64,000 nucleotides of DNA, taken from NCBI RefSeq assembly GCF_009727055.1, contig NC_052351.1, positions 9,275,744 through 9,339,743 on the forward strand, in the 5' to 3' direction. A program made the translations under genes and the position numbers. The stretch is from Benincasa hispida (Eukaryota; Streptophyta; Magnoliopsida; Cucurbitales; Cucurbitaceae). Below the pieces are notes generated by a model, which saw only the letters and a program-made list of their open reading frames with translations, was not told where the DNA came from and ran no database searches. Positions 46,691 through 57,959 of this stretch are shown one piece after another. How positions within the stretch are numbered: the first letter of the stretch is position 1; the number at the start of each line of letters is the position of its first letter.

Positions 46691-47280
46691 CCTTAGATTT
46701 AAATTTCCCCTGCTTTTGATGAATATAACCAACACATCCAAATATCCTTAGGTTTTCTAGGTTAGGTGGATGTGTGGTCCATTTTTCTTCAGGAGTAAAA
46801 AAAATTTAGGGAGGAATGTGGAACCTATTTAAGGTGTACACAGTGTAGCTTGCAGCCTCAGCCCAGTATTTTTCACTTAGTATTGCATCTGATAGGATTC
46901 TAACTCTTTTCATGACTGTTCTATAATCTAACTGTCCTATGCCTATAATTCCTGTTTCTTTATAGAATTTATTAAACTCTTCAATACAAAATTCCAGTCC
47001 ATTGTCAGTTCTTAGGTATTTAATTTCTTTAAAAGTTTGTTTCTCTATCATGAATTTTCATTCCTTAAACCTATCAAACATTTGGTCTTTAGTTTTAAGG
47101 AAGTAAACCCACCTTTTCCTACAGAAGTCATCAATAAAAGAAAGTAAATACTTTGAGCCACTTAGGCTAGGTGTAGGAGCTGGACCCTATAGGTCAGAGT
47201 GTATATAGTCTATGATAGCTTTTGTGGTATGTTGTGCTTTAGTGAAACTTTTCCTTGTGGATTTCCCTAAAACATAGTGT
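46691..47280 (-). pseudogene. Copia 6 integrase relic
   Basis: The frame 46806-47051 has KYLRTDNGLEFC..FNKFYKETGI, then a stretch where the usual PQQNGVAER motif is rearranged (a small deletion or frame change near 46925-46945), then ILSEKYWAEAASYTVYTLNR. Stops interrupt both sides. The upstream part (47060-47280) has decayed SRYF..FIDDF-type sequence. Confidence 0.8.
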
Positions 47281-48660
47281 TCTCAAAAGGTTAGATCTTT
47301 TGAGAGAACTTTAGGGAGAATTCCTTGATTAGATAGGACTTCTAGGCCTTTAGCACTTATGTGAGATAACCCTTTGTGCCATACATCAGCCTCTGTGATC
47401 TCATTTGTGGTGGCAACATAAGCCTCTGTCATCATTTCAACTTCTTTGACCACAAATAAGTCATTTATCTTTTCTCCAACTAATATTACTTTAAAGTCCA
47501 TTAACACCTCAAGTGTTCCTCCTTTACCCCTGTATTCACACCCAATAGCATCTAACATACTTAAGGAGATTAGATTTCTCTTAAGTAGTGGAACATATCT
47601 CACATTCCTAAGAAGTTTGATGGTTCCATCCTTAAGTTTCATGGAAACAGAGCCAATGCCTTCTTTTTACGGCCTTGATTGTTTCCCAATAAACAATTTC
47701 TCCTTCTATTTCCTTAAAGATATTAAACCAAGGTTTCATTGAGGTCATATGGTAGGTGCATCCGGAATCTAGAACCCAATCATGTTTTCCTAGAGGGTTT
47801 ACATGATTGGATTTGTCTAAAGTTGAGGCTAAATAATCTGAGTAGATGAAGGAACCTTCTACAATAGATGCATCGGGCTGTTTGCCTTTTGAATCCTTCT
47901 CTTTCTCTTGGTTCTTTCTCTTTAAGATAAAATAATCTTTAATTAGATGTCTGTTTTTCTTACAGTACTTGCATTTTATTTTTTGTTTTGATTTATTTTC
48001 TTCTGAGTTATGAGGTTTCCTATCTTTTGAATGGTTTTGCTTAAAGTTTCCTTTTACAAACAGACCTTCACCACTAGGTTTATCCTTTTTATCAATCTGT
48101 AGCTCAAGCTCTCTAGTTCTTAGGGTTGAGATTATAGTGTCTGTGCTTATACTATCCCTTCCATATTTTAGAGCATTCTTAATTTCTTTATACGGTTCGG
48201 GCAAGGAGTTTAGAAGTACATAGGCCTCATTTTCATCACCAAGTTTTTCTCCTAGAGTTTTAAATTCAGTAACTATCTTCTTGAACTCATCTAAGTTATC
48301 AGTTAGAGTTTTAGATGAATCCATTTTAAATGTGAAGAATTTCTCCCTAAGATACATTTTGCTAGGAATGTATTTAGTAGCATACAACTCTTCTAGCTTA
48401 GTCCATATTCTATATGCAGTTTCTTGATCTAAAACTTGTCTAAGAACACTGTCACTAAGATTAAGAATCAACGTACCATAGGCTGCCAGCTTCTAGTCTT
48501 CCTTTTATTGGGCTGTCACAGTGGTAAGAAGTGTTGATGGATCAAGGAGGGCTCTGTGGGCTTTTTGCTGGCCGAGTATCGTCTTGATCTTGGCCTTCCA
48601 CAGTCTGATGTCTTCTTTGTCATCAAATTTCTCCACCTCGAACCTTGTTACTGACATTTT
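47281..48660 (-). pseudogene. Copia 6 gag and protease relic
   Basis: The gag ATG is complementary to 48655-48657 (MSVTRFEVEKFDDK). The frame 47632-48471 covers ILNLSDSVLRQVLDQETAYR, KMYLREKFFTFKM, TDNLDEFKKIVTEF, LLNSLPEPYKEIKNAL and ELQIDKKDKPSGEGLFVKG. The zinc knuckle CKYCKKNRHLIKDY (last Cys to Tyr) follows. The protease VLDSGCTYHMTSM keeps its catalytic DSG. After a frame change, 47283-47642 has LKDGTIKLLRNVRYVPLLKR, LISLSMLDAIGCEYRGKGG and the GAG-pre-integrase VWHKGLSHISAKG. It is the best preserved gag in the window. Confidence 0.88.
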
Positions 48661-48714
48661 GGATGAAAAACTTGTGTCTTGATTCTCTAAGAATTGAGAT
48701 CTTGAATGTCTTTT

Positions 48715-48726
48715 GCTCTGATACCA
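48715..48726 (-). other. Primer-binding site of the copia 6 array
   Basis: GCTCTGATACCA is the reverse complement of TGGTATCAGAGC (initiator tRNA-Met site). It is separated by a 3-base spacer from LTR B. Confidence 0.9.
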
Positions 48727-48729
48727 CTT

Positions 48730-49534
48730 TGTTGGGCCTACTTCTGTGAATTAATGAAATTTTTAGCCCAAATGATGAAAGTATATGTGAGGCCTTTGCT
48801 GATCCAAACCGAGAGCCCAGTTCTTTTGCCCTAAAAACTTTGGTTGGTAGAAAACTTGGCTATTATATGCCCACGATTTTTCAGCTGATGCCTTACATGT
48901 GGTCTGTACCACTACTCTTTGTCTGATGGAAAAATGAAAGAATTACTTTCTTTCTGATGGGTGATTAATGCAAAAATAATTTTTCTTTCTCTCTCTTGCT
49001 CTCTGATTCTCTCATTCTCTGCCTTCTGTGTTCTTTTACTTTCTTCTAACCCTAATGCCTTCTTGTTTGATCTGTGCGACTGCTTTGAGTATACGATGGA
49101 AGAGTCATGCAATCGTGTAGACGAGGACAGAAGGAAATGGTGAACGAACATGCAATCGTGTAGACGATGGAAGAAGGAAATGGTAAACTATCAGTCATTC
49201 TTGTAGACGATATGAAGAAAATGGTAAACGATCATTCAATCTTGTAGACGACGAGAAGAAGGGGAAGGAATGCTCAGCGATATACGTGGTTCGGCTATTA
49301 AATCCTACGTCCACAGGAAGGAGAGAGTTTTATTGAAGCTAAATCACAGATTCTTTTTCTTTTACAGATCTTTCAAGTTCTTCTTGAAGCTATGTATGTT
49401 GTTGTATCTAAAGATTTGTAAATAATGAGTATTTATACTAATTTATGATATAAGTTGTTACAATAACTAATTGTAAAAGTTAAAGAAATGTGAAATAGTT
49501 CTTGAATGTTAAATGTATGAGCTTATAATCTTCA
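48730..49534 (-). repeat. LTR B (middle, shared) of the copia 6 array
   Basis: 805 bp, start TGTTGGGCCTAC, end ATAATCTTCA. On its left it serves as 5' LTR (primer site adjacent). On its right it has the purine tract and RNase H of a second internal region, so it is also a 3' LTR. It carries the ATCGTGTAGACGA motifs at about 49105-49255. Confidence 0.88.
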
Positions 49535-50296
49535 AATCTTCACCTTAAGCTCAACATGCAAGCTCTTCTCCTTCTGGATTTAACATGTCTTCACCCTTTT
49601 TCAAGAAGCAGAAACCCGATCTGACCAAGACAGTTAGCAAGCTTGAGTTTACTCATAGATTTGGTAAGCATGTCGGCTACGTTCTCGGTGGTATGTACTT
49701 TTAGCACCTTGACTTCTCCTTTCTCTATTCTGTCTCTTACAAAGTGATACTTGATTTCTATATGTTTGGTCCTTGAATGATATTGAGGGTTTTTTGAAAG
49801 GTGAATGACACTTTGGTTTTCACAGTAGATTTTAACTACTGTTTGATTTATACCAAAGTCCTTCATCAATCTTTTTAACCACAGTGCTTCCTTTATTGCT
49901 TCTGATAAAGCCATGTACTCTGCTTCTGTGGTTGACAATGCTGTGATTGACTGTAAATTTTCTTTTCAACACAACAAATTAGGACTAAAAAAGAATAGAT
50001 AACCTGTTAGAGATCTTCTTTTGTATTGGTCACTTGCAAAATCTGAATCAACATATCCTTATAGCTCTAAATTTGATTCATTAGTACTTTGATATGTTAA
50101 TTTCAACTGTTTAGACCAAATTAGATATCTTAAAATCCATTTTGTTGCTTCCCAATGTCTTTTTCCAGGGTTAGACATGTATCTACTGATTGGACTAGTG
50201 TTGTATGATAAGTCTGGTCTAGTAGATATCATTAAGTACATTAGACTCCTTACTGCTTGATTATAAGGAATTGATTACATTTGAGTCAAATATTCT
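49535..50296 (-). pseudogene. Second, truncated internal region of the copia 6 array (RNase H and end of RT)
   Basis: The frame 49591-49938 has STTEAEYMALSEAIKEALWL, KDFGINQTVVKIYCENQSVI and TKHIEIKYHFVRDRIEKGEV (catalytic D of CDNQ is E here). The frame 50059-50241 has MYLMISTRPDLSYNTS and KRHWEATKWILRYLIWSKQL. It is nearly the same as 44687-45400. It ends abruptly at about 50296 in the RT part, joined to LTR sequence: everything from RT to gag, and three quarters of the outer LTR, is deleted. Confidence 0.87.
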
Positions 50297-50490
50297 AAGT
50301 TACAGATTCTTTTTCTTTTACGGATCTTTCAAGTTCTTCTTGAAGCTATGTATGTTGTTGTATCTAAAAATTTGTAAATGATGAGTATTTATACTAATTT
50401 ATGATACAAGTAGTTACAATAACTAACTGTAAAAGTTAAAGAAATGTGAAATAGTTCTTGAATGTTGAATGTATGAGCTTATAATCTTCA
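50297..50490 (-). repeat. LTR C (truncated) of the copia 6 array
   Basis: Matches the last about 190 bases of LTRs A and B (from ACAGATTCTTTTTCTTTTAC to ATAATCTTCA). It is followed by TAGTA (50491-50495), one base different from the TAATA left of LTR A. This fits a target duplication around the whole array. Confidence 0.8.
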
Positions 50491-52105
50491 TAGTATTTAT
50501 TGAATTAACATCTATATCTCTTTATTGATGACGGCCAGTTAATAATATTTACTATCTATGAGTTTTAGGACATAACATCCAACATTTTTTCAATAAGGAT
50601 TTTCACATGGAAGTCCTAAGTGGGAAGACCACTAATTTACAAAAATGTCATCAAGTGTTATTTACTCAAATGCCACTCCGCTTTTGTTTCATTATTCTTG
50701 ACTTTTTTTAAAAAAGAAATTACATATTACTTGACATTTTTTTCAAGTAATTAAAAGTTGATAATCATTTAATTTTTATTAAAAGTTGCCAGCATCAAGT
50801 AATGCAGCTTTTATAGTAGTGTAAATATATTTAAACTAGTAAATAATCATTCCACCCTTTAAAAAAAAAAGTTAAAAAATTCTTAAGATTACAAAATTAG
50901 TTTTTAGCTCTAAATTTATCAACTTGCAATGTTGTAACAATATTGATTAAAAAAAATCAATTTCATTAAAATTAAAGAAACTACGAGAACCAAATATATA
51001 TTATAAATTTTTCATTAAAATCAGTATTTGATAATCATTTAATTTTTGAAAATTTGATCCAAAAATATATATTCCACCTCTAATTTTTGCTTATGATTGG
51101 TTTGGTAACCAATATATTTTCTTATGTTTATAAATTTTAAAATTTTCAATTTTAAAAAACAAGTTCATTGAAAGCAATTTTTTTTAGATTTTTTGGTAAC
51201 CAATTTATTTTATGTTTTTAGTTTTCTAACTTTTTTTTTTCTTTGTGTTTAAATAACACAAACGTTTTTAGATTCAAGAAGAAATTTTGAAAACGGAAAA
51301 AATTTCAATTTCAAATCCGCCCACGTCCTTCTCCTCCAGTGTAGTGTATCCTGACATCTTTTCTGTTTAATAAAAGTGGATATATTTCCACCTCTTTTCT
51401 TTATATAAAAATATTTGTTATCCTTATTCTTGAAATATTTACAAATTTGACAAATTATCATCGAGCATGAATATTAAACAAAATCATCATGCATTATTTG
51501 ATATTTTTTAACGTGATAATTGATTTTGTTCAACGCAACGATTTACCGTGTACGACTTCCGACTGCTTTGATTTATTTTTGAAAAACAGGTGAATCTAAC
51601 CCAGAATATAAATGTTATGCACGATATCACAAACAATATATATGACAAGTGAGCAATACAAATCGAACAGAGATTAATAATCCAGTTTGATAAAAAATCA
51701 CCAACATTTAGGGAACAGTGTGTTCGGTAGAACGAAATTTTACTATATAAAGAGTTTAGCAATTATATCGAAAAGTACTTATATGAAAGACTCCCTCTTC
51801 AGTAACTCACGTATACCTTCCTCTTCAATTTCAATTTAGGCCCGCCTTAAGTTTGAGCTCCCCCATCCACGATAATGTTTCTTCAAGCTTTTTATGAGAT
51901 CACTTCAATACAACATACTTAGGCTACTCCTAAGTGTGAGATTTCATCATCTCCAACATACTTAGGCTCCTCCTAAAATAAAATATCAAATAAAACTTCT
52001 CCGTAGTTCTACAATAGTTGTCAAACCAAAAATTACAACGACAAATACAAAGATTTTCAATAACAATAAATGGAGGTTAAGGTTTATATAAATCCTAAGC
52101 TCAAA
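50491..52105. other. Intergenic AT-rich sequence
   Basis: No gene is recognised. A minus frame of 84 codons (51508-51762) shows hydrophobic stretches but no known domain. A short direct repeat CAACATACTTAGGCT occurs at about 51911 and 51955. Confidence 0.4.
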
Positions 52106-52860
52106 CACTACAACATAAACAAGTTTTCATGACTCTATAAATTTGTCATTAGCACATTTCTTGACTTTGTCTTTTAGTTTTTGAATCCATCATCAAGAAA
52201 AATGTAAAGATGAGACATAAAAAATTAGTTAATATTGGTTATTTCATGATTTTTCAATACAATCAACAATAAACATTTATTATATATCATGATAATATTT
52301 TCTATGATAATTTATCATTGTCAATAAATGACCAAAATATTGACTTTTTATGTCAATTAAATCTTTACATTGACATTAAAAATCTGTCACAAAAACATTA
52401 ATAATGACAAGTTTATCATGTCAATAATACCTTAATGGTAACACTTTTTAAACTCATTGAATTACTTATAATACCTTAATGGTAACACTTTTTAAACGTC
52501 ATTGAATTACTTACATTGACACTTATTTATAATCATTGAAGTCCAATTGATGACAATATTCCAATGTCATATAAATGCATCTCATGACATTTGTGAAATT
52601 TCAACAAAGTGCTTATAATGATGGATAATTATTTGTTTCATACTTGTCATTACACCCAAGTTTCCTTCAATTTTGACACAAAAGATATACACAAACATAA
52701 GTATGAGCTTTCATATATATAATGATAAGTTTTGTAACGGTAATACAACGAAACTAATGACCAAATTGTGATTAAGTTATTTACAAATCCTGTAATTACA
52801 ACTAAGTGTCGACACTATCACAAAAAAGAAACACATATATAAATAACTTGCTTAGTGGAA
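52106..52860 (+). mobile_element. Left end of another CACTA element
   Basis: Begins CACTACAACATAAACAAG, a good CACTA terminus. It is followed by more than ten AATGACA / TGTCATT-type words in both orientations up to about 52700. No matching right terminus (..TTGTAGTG) or transposase was found before 54440, so the element is truncated or extends with decayed sequence. Confidence 0.6.
52430..52515 (+). repeat. Tandem duplication, about 41-bp unit
   Basis: AATACCTTAATGGTAACACT and the following TTTTTAAAC..TCATTGAATTACTTA occur twice in a row, with one extra base pair in the second copy. It lies within the CACTA subterminal region. Confidence 0.85.
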
Positions 52861-54436
52861 CGTTCCCTCGCTTCAATGAACTTGCGGCCGCGGAAACTTA
52901 TTAAAAAATATTCATTTTAGAATTCAATTCAATACATCAATGTCAATAATAACAACAATATACATATATTATATATACCTTCTTAATATTCACAATCTCT
53001 CTTATCATACACTCACTATATTTTTTTTCAAAACCACACTTTAATCATACAAATAAGCTTCAAGAACGATACTTAGAATCACTATATAACCACACAAGTA
53101 GACTCAAACCACATTATATGATCCAAATCAAACTTTAATAACATAAATAACTTCCATATTTAACTCATCTTCAAAACTAAAAAGCTAACAAACTTTTAAC
53201 TTTGAAACTTGACATAAAAATCAAACAAAGAATATTGTAACTTGTCCAAACTTTTTTAAGATATAGCAACTAAACAACCTAAATTATAACAAACAATAAA
53301 GATCAATCTTGCTTTTAAAAAGTAGGAATACCTACACATGGATTTATTAGAAAGAATATGGTTGAAATGTTGTATAAAAAAATTAAAAAACTTCTTCGTT
53401 TGGATGAGGGGAAGGGAACAAGTGAAACATGTACCTCTTGAATACAAAAAATATCACATAAAAAAAATCTTCAAAGAACTCAAGTATATTAACCTAATAT
53501 ATGCTTTCGAGTAGAATACTATTTAAGCACTCACAACAATCTTCCTATTTAGAATTTAAATCTATCAAAGTAAATAAATAACAACCAACATTTAAAAGAG
53601 ACTTTCATCATTAAGAAAATAACTTGAGTCTACCAAAATAAGTCAGTTGGTATAAACATGTAATACTAAGTTATATGTTATAATTTTCTAAAAAAAAGTT
53701 ATATGATATACCTCTTGGACACCAAAAATTATTCCAAGTATATTCAATGAGCTAAAGCTACATAATTGTAACAACAACAGTATACCTAAACGTATGGTAG
53801 ATCTATGTAGAGACTAAGAGGCACATGTCCTTCTTCAAATTATCGATTTTTGTATTTTTTTAATATAAGATTGTAAATAATAGTTCAGAATATTTATTAA
53901 TAATAATTGGAACGTTGATGTTGGGGTATGCTTGGAAGCGCACGACCCAAGTTTGAATCGACATATTGCCTTTTTCTCTATGCTCTGTAGAGGTTTTTTC
54001 TTCTTCAATTTAACATTTACTCTTTTTTTTCTTCTAAGTTATGAATCGATTTTAAAACATGAAAAAGGTTAAATTCTCCCTCCATTTTCACACCCACCCC
54101 TAAATTAATATCTATAGAAAGCTTGAAAAAAAAATTAAAAGATTCCAATTCTTTTCTATTTGATTTTGATAGTGTTAAAATAACAATCAGGAAAAAGCAG
54201 AAGAAAAGTATGGAATCAAAGATGAACTTTTTTTTTCCCTTTCAAACGAATTTCATCACCATTGGTTTGGTTTATTTGTCCAGAAGTTCAATTTTAACCA
54301 TGATATAATTAATTAAAAGTTTAATTTTCTAGAATTAAATGTTTAAAGGGGTTAAATTTATACAGGTACACGTTTATGGACCCAATTTTAACAATCCTAT
54401 AAGTTTAGGGTTCAATTTTTACTGTTAAGGTAGCCC
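52861..54436. other. AT-rich sequence, no gene recognised
   Basis: Contains a NotI-like GCGGCCGC (about 52886) in otherwise AT-rich DNA, and a tRNA-like fragment near 53925-53985. Short open frames (53256-53447, 54123-54308) have no domain. Confidence 0.4.
53925..53985 (+). repeat. Possible tRNA-like SINE fragment
   Basis: GGTATGCTTGGAAGCGCACG followed by ACCCAAGTTTGAATCGACA resembles the D-arm to B-box part of a tRNA-derived element (B box GGTTCGANTC). No tail or second copy. Confidence 0.3.
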
Positions 54437-54441
54437 ATTGA

Positions 54442-54721
54442 TGATTGTTTTCATTGTAAATATTCAAGCCCAATAGCACATTATAATTAGAAGAGCTCGT
54501 TTACCATATATTTTGTTTTTAGATTCTCTTTCTAGAAGATATATGAAAGCATTATTCAGCGTGTATGTAGTGAAACTCTTTTTGCACAAGTTTTTTATCC
54601 CCATATTTTGTTATTTAAACACGTGGAATCCTCAATCATTGAATGACAAAATATAGGGTTTTTCTTTTGCAATTGTGATGTCTCTTCATCTTTAATTTTC
54701 TTTGATATTCTGATCTTGAAA
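54442..54721 (+). repeat. 5' LTR of copia element 7
   Basis: About 280 bp, TGATTGTTTTCATTG to GATCTTGAAA. It has TATTTAAACACG and poly(A)-like words. It does not end in the usual CA, so its inner border rests on the following primer site. Confidence 0.75.
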
Positions 54722-54733
54722 TGGTATAGAGTC
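54722..54733 (+). other. Primer-binding site of copia element 7
   Basis: TGGTATAGAGTC equals TGGTATCAGAGTC with one base missing. Confidence 0.7.
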
Positions 54734-54810
54734 TTATGTCAAACGAAAAAGGGTTTTCTCTCTTCTTTATCACAGATTTATTTGAAGGGTCATTCTTCGA
54801 TTTTTATCGT

Positions 54811-55200
54811 CATGGGAGAGGGAAACGAAGGAGTTTCTTCTTCTTCGTCCAACCAAATCTTCAATCTGGGTAATAAGATTTGATTCTCAAACTACTGATG
54901 ATAATTTTCTTCTATGGAGGTTTCAAATCTTGACTGCTTTGGAAGGGTATGGTTTGGAAACTTTTCTTGAAGATGAACCACCTCCAAAAGTACTGATTGC
55001 TGCTACAACCTCACTGCGATACCTTCAACTACATGCATGTATTCTGATTATAAGCTATGGAAACGATAAGATCGTTTAATTTTATCGTGGCTTCTGGGAT
55101 CTATGGGTGAAGATATTTTAACTCAAATGATTAATTGTAAATCGACCAAAAAAATTTGGTCTACTTTACAAGAGATGGGAGTTATGGAAGAATAATATAA
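54811..55200 (+). pseudogene. Copia element 7: gag N-terminal relic fused to RT
   Basis: ATG 54811 MGEGNEGVSSSSSNQIF, then frame breaks, then DDNFLLWRFQILTALEGYGL and FLEDEPPP, all typical of gag N-termini. LQEMG (about 55165) is followed at once by an RT start (VMEE.YNALIKNST.ELV). The usual zinc knuckle, protease and integrase are missing, so a deletion joined gag to RT. Confidence 0.7.
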
Positions 55201-56635
55201 TGCTCTTATTAAAAATAGTACATAGGAATTGGTGACTAAACCAAGTGATAAAAAGATTATTGGATGTTAATGTGTGTTTAAAATAAAACATACTTCAGAT
55301 GGAACTATAGTTTGATATAAAGCTCAGTTTAGTTGCAAAAGGATTTCATCAAACACCTAATATTGATTACATGAAACTTTTAATTTGGTTGTTAAACCTA
55401 TTACAATTCGTGTTCTATTAGCTCTAACTTATGAAAGGCTAGTATATTTGTCCATTGGATGTGAATAATGCTTTTCTTCATGGTTTATTTATTGAAAATG
55501 TATTGATGGAGCAACCTTCAGGGTTCAGACAGAAAGGACCTACTCCTTTAGTTGCAAACTAAGAAAGCGTTATATGGCCTTAAACAGGCTCATCGAGCTT
55601 GCTATGAAAAGTTACATTCTTGTCTTCATACTCTTGGTTTTCATACTTCAAAAGTTGATACTTTATTGATGATATGTATGATGACTGTTTCCTGTTACTT
55701 ATATATGTTGATAATATTATTATTATTGGAAGTTCTCCTAGTGATATTGATCAGCTTATACTTACTCTTAATAGTCACTTTGTTCTAAATGATTTGGGTC
55801 ATCTTAGCTATTTTTTTGGGAAATGAAGTTTCCTATCCAAAGGCTGGAGGTATGTTTCTATCTCAATCAAAGTATATTATAGATATTTTGTATAAAAAAA
55901 AAATGAGTGAAGCTAAACCGATTACTACTCCAATGGTTAATGGTCTCATATTGTCAACTCAACAAGGGAAACTTTTTCATGATACTTTCCTCTATCGTAG
56001 TACTGTTGGCACACTTCGGTATGTTACTATTACACATCTTGAGATTTTTTATTTTGTGAATAAGACATGTCAATTCATGCACTCTTCCACCATATTGCAT
56101 TGGCAGTTGGTCAAATAGATATTACAATATCTTAAAGGTGTTATTGATCATGATTTACTTCTTAAATGTTCTACTAATTTATCTTTGAGTGGTTTTGCTG
56201 ATGCGGATTGGGCCTTTGGTTCGGATGATCGAAAATCAATCTCTAGATTCTGTGTTTTTCTTGGAGGAAATCTCATCGCATGAGGATCGAAAAAGCAATT
56301 TATTATTTCACATTGAGCATGGAAGCTGGGTATCGGTATATTGCTCTTGTTGCAACATAGTTGGTATGAATACGCTTTTTTACTTAATGTTCTAAAATTT
56401 CCTTTACTGATGTTCCTATAGTATGGTATGATAATCTTAACTCTATTCATCTTATTTCAAATCCTATATTACATTACAAAACTAAACATGTTGAACTTGA
56501 CATTTATTAGGTTCGAGATCTTGTTCTTAAGAAACAGGTCAATGTTCGTCATCTTCCTGCTACAGAAAAAGTTGTTGATGCTCTTACCAAATCTTTATCA
56601 GCTTCAAGTTTTATACAATTTAGAAATAAACTTAA
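55180..56635 (+). pseudogene. Copia element 7: RT and RNase H relic
   Basis: The RT has YNALIKNST, KKIIGC.CVFKIKHTSDGTI (stop for Trp/Arg codons), AKGFHQTPNIDY, VKPITIRVLLALTYE, LYGLKQAHRACYEKLHSCLH, and a catalytic stretch in a shifted frame near 55690-55730. Further on: FLSQSKYIIDILYKKKMSEA, KPITTPMVNG and RSTVGTLRYVTITH.. The RNase H has SGFADADWAFGSDDRKS and FCVFLGGNLI. Many frame changes. Confidence 0.8.
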
Positions 56636-56638
56636 TGT

Positions 56639-56919
56639 TGTTGTTTTCATTGTAAATATTCAGGCCAAAAGCCCATTATTAGAAGGGCTCATTTACCGTG
56701 TATTCTATTTTTAGATTCTCTTTCTAGAAGATATATGAAGACACTATTCAAGTGTGTATGAAGTGAAACTCTTTTTGCAGAGTTTTTTATCCCCAGTTTT
56801 TGTTATTTAAACATGTGGAATCCTCTCTCATTGAATAACAAAACATAAGGTTTTTCTCTTGCAATTATGATGTCTCTTCATCTTCAATCTCCTTTGATAT
56901 TCTGATCTTGAAATTTACC
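56639..56919 (+). repeat. 3' LTR of copia element 7
   Basis: TGTTGTTTTCATTGTAAATA to about GATCTTGAAATTTACC. Clearly similar to the 5' LTR, with several substitutions and small indels. Confidence 0.75.
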
Positions 56920-56924
56920 ATTGA

Positions 56925-57455
56925 ATGTTTACAGCGCAATTTTTATAATTATGTAAGTTAAATGGTTCAATTTTAACATTTATATAAGTTTAAGGGTTCA
57001 ATTTTTACCAATAAAAGTTTAAAGGTGTAATTACCCTAAAAAAAAAATTTATCCACGAAAATAATAATAATAAAAGAAAAATTCATCGTACCCTAACGAT
57101 ACCCATTAAACCCATTCTAACGTGGAAAATTTATATATCCGTATGGTTAAAATAAAATATTTATTTATTTTCAGGTAACAAAATTTAATTAATTCTAGTT
57201 ATGACCCTTTAATTGTTTTCATATTTATTTTTCTTATTTTATGATTTAGATATTTAATTTATGTTATGATTCCTATAGCACTATTTTTTAAAATATACAT
57301 AGATTTATTATTATTGTTGTTGTTTCTTTAGGAAGAAATTTAAGAAATTAAGCATTATTTATTCTCCTCCTACATCTGCATCTTATTTAGGTGGCAGCCT
57401 CATGATTGTGCTCCACCTCCCACCTCTGCCATTTTAGTCGTCCGCACCAACCAGC
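56925..57455. other. AT-rich spacer
   Basis: Repeated words such as GGTTCAATTTTTAC and AAGTTTA(A/G)GGG also occur left of copia element 7 (54290-54420). They are target sequence or part of an older repeat. No gene. Confidence 0.4.
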
Positions 57456-57560
57456 TTGTACGGTGCATCGATTCCCCCAGGCCTAACCCTAAACCTTTCT
57501 CTCCTCTCTATTTATATATTTTCTTCTTCATTCCTATCTTTTTCACTCTCTTTTTCAATC

Positions 57561-57959
57561 ATGTCTGTTTTCTCTCGTTTTTTGTTCTTCCTTCTTCTTG
57601 TTTTCTCCTCTTCATTTCTTCCGTCTCCTTCACTCCCCTTTTCCCCTTTTTCACCTTCAACTGAAATCTCCTATTATACTCTTTTTTATGTGTTCATCTG
57701 TGAGCTCATTTCCCTGATGCTTAGTTTTGGTCTCCATCAAGGCTACTTTCAAATCATTTTATGGGCACTCCTAGCTCTTTTCTTCATCACTATCAGATTA
57801 TACCTACTCTCCACATCATTCCTCCATTATACCTATGATATCTGGCTTTTTGCTGCCTTCTTGGTCATTTATCTGGTATTTTATTTTCCTTTTTTCCCCA
57901 TTTCTGCCATTGTTTCATCTAAACGTCATATAATTTTTTTCCTTTTGAAATGTTGTTAG
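57561..57959 (+). CDS. Doubtful small hydrophobic protein ORF
   Basis: 132 codons from ATG 57561; the same frame extends upstream to ATG 57456. The start MSVFSRFLFFLLLVFSSSF looks like a signal peptide, a Ser/Pro-rich stretch follows, then three to four hydrophobic segments. A TATA-like TATTTATATA (about 57508) and a CT-rich leader lie in front, and splice-like borders follow. Against it: T/C-rich DNA gives hydrophobic frames by chance, and I recognise no family. It may be a long non-coding transcript or LTR-derived. Confidence 0.25.
   Translation: MSVFSRFLFFLLLVFSSSFLPSPSLPFSPFSPSTEISYYTLFYVFICELISLMLSFGLHQGYFQIILWALLALFFITIRLYLLSTSFLHYTYDIWLFAAFLVIYLVFYFPFFPISAIVSSKRHIIFFLLKCC

Larger units (their letters stand above)
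44631..48729 (-). mobile_element. Internal region of the complete unit of the copia 6 array
   Basis: Reads right to left: primer site GCTCTGATACCA (48715-48726), gag, protease, integrase, RT, RNase H, then a purine tract next to LTR A (minus strand AAGGTGGAGATT). All domains of a copia element are present in order, but with stops and frameshifts. Details are in the next entries. Confidence 0.88.
54442..56919 (+). mobile_element. Copia element 7, internally deleted
   Basis: LTR at 54442-54721, primer site 54722-54733, short gag, then directly RT and RNase H, then LTR at 56639-56919. ATTGA precedes the 5' LTR (54437-54441) and follows the 3' LTR (56920-56924), a possible target duplication. 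The 3' LTR end is unclear by about six bases. At 2.5 kb it is half the length of a complete copia element, since protease and integrase are absent. Confidence 0.75.

Noticed and set aside
47446..47742. Plus-strand 98-codon frame
   Set aside because: Antisense to the protease/GAG-pre-integrase part of the copia 6 array; no domain of its own.
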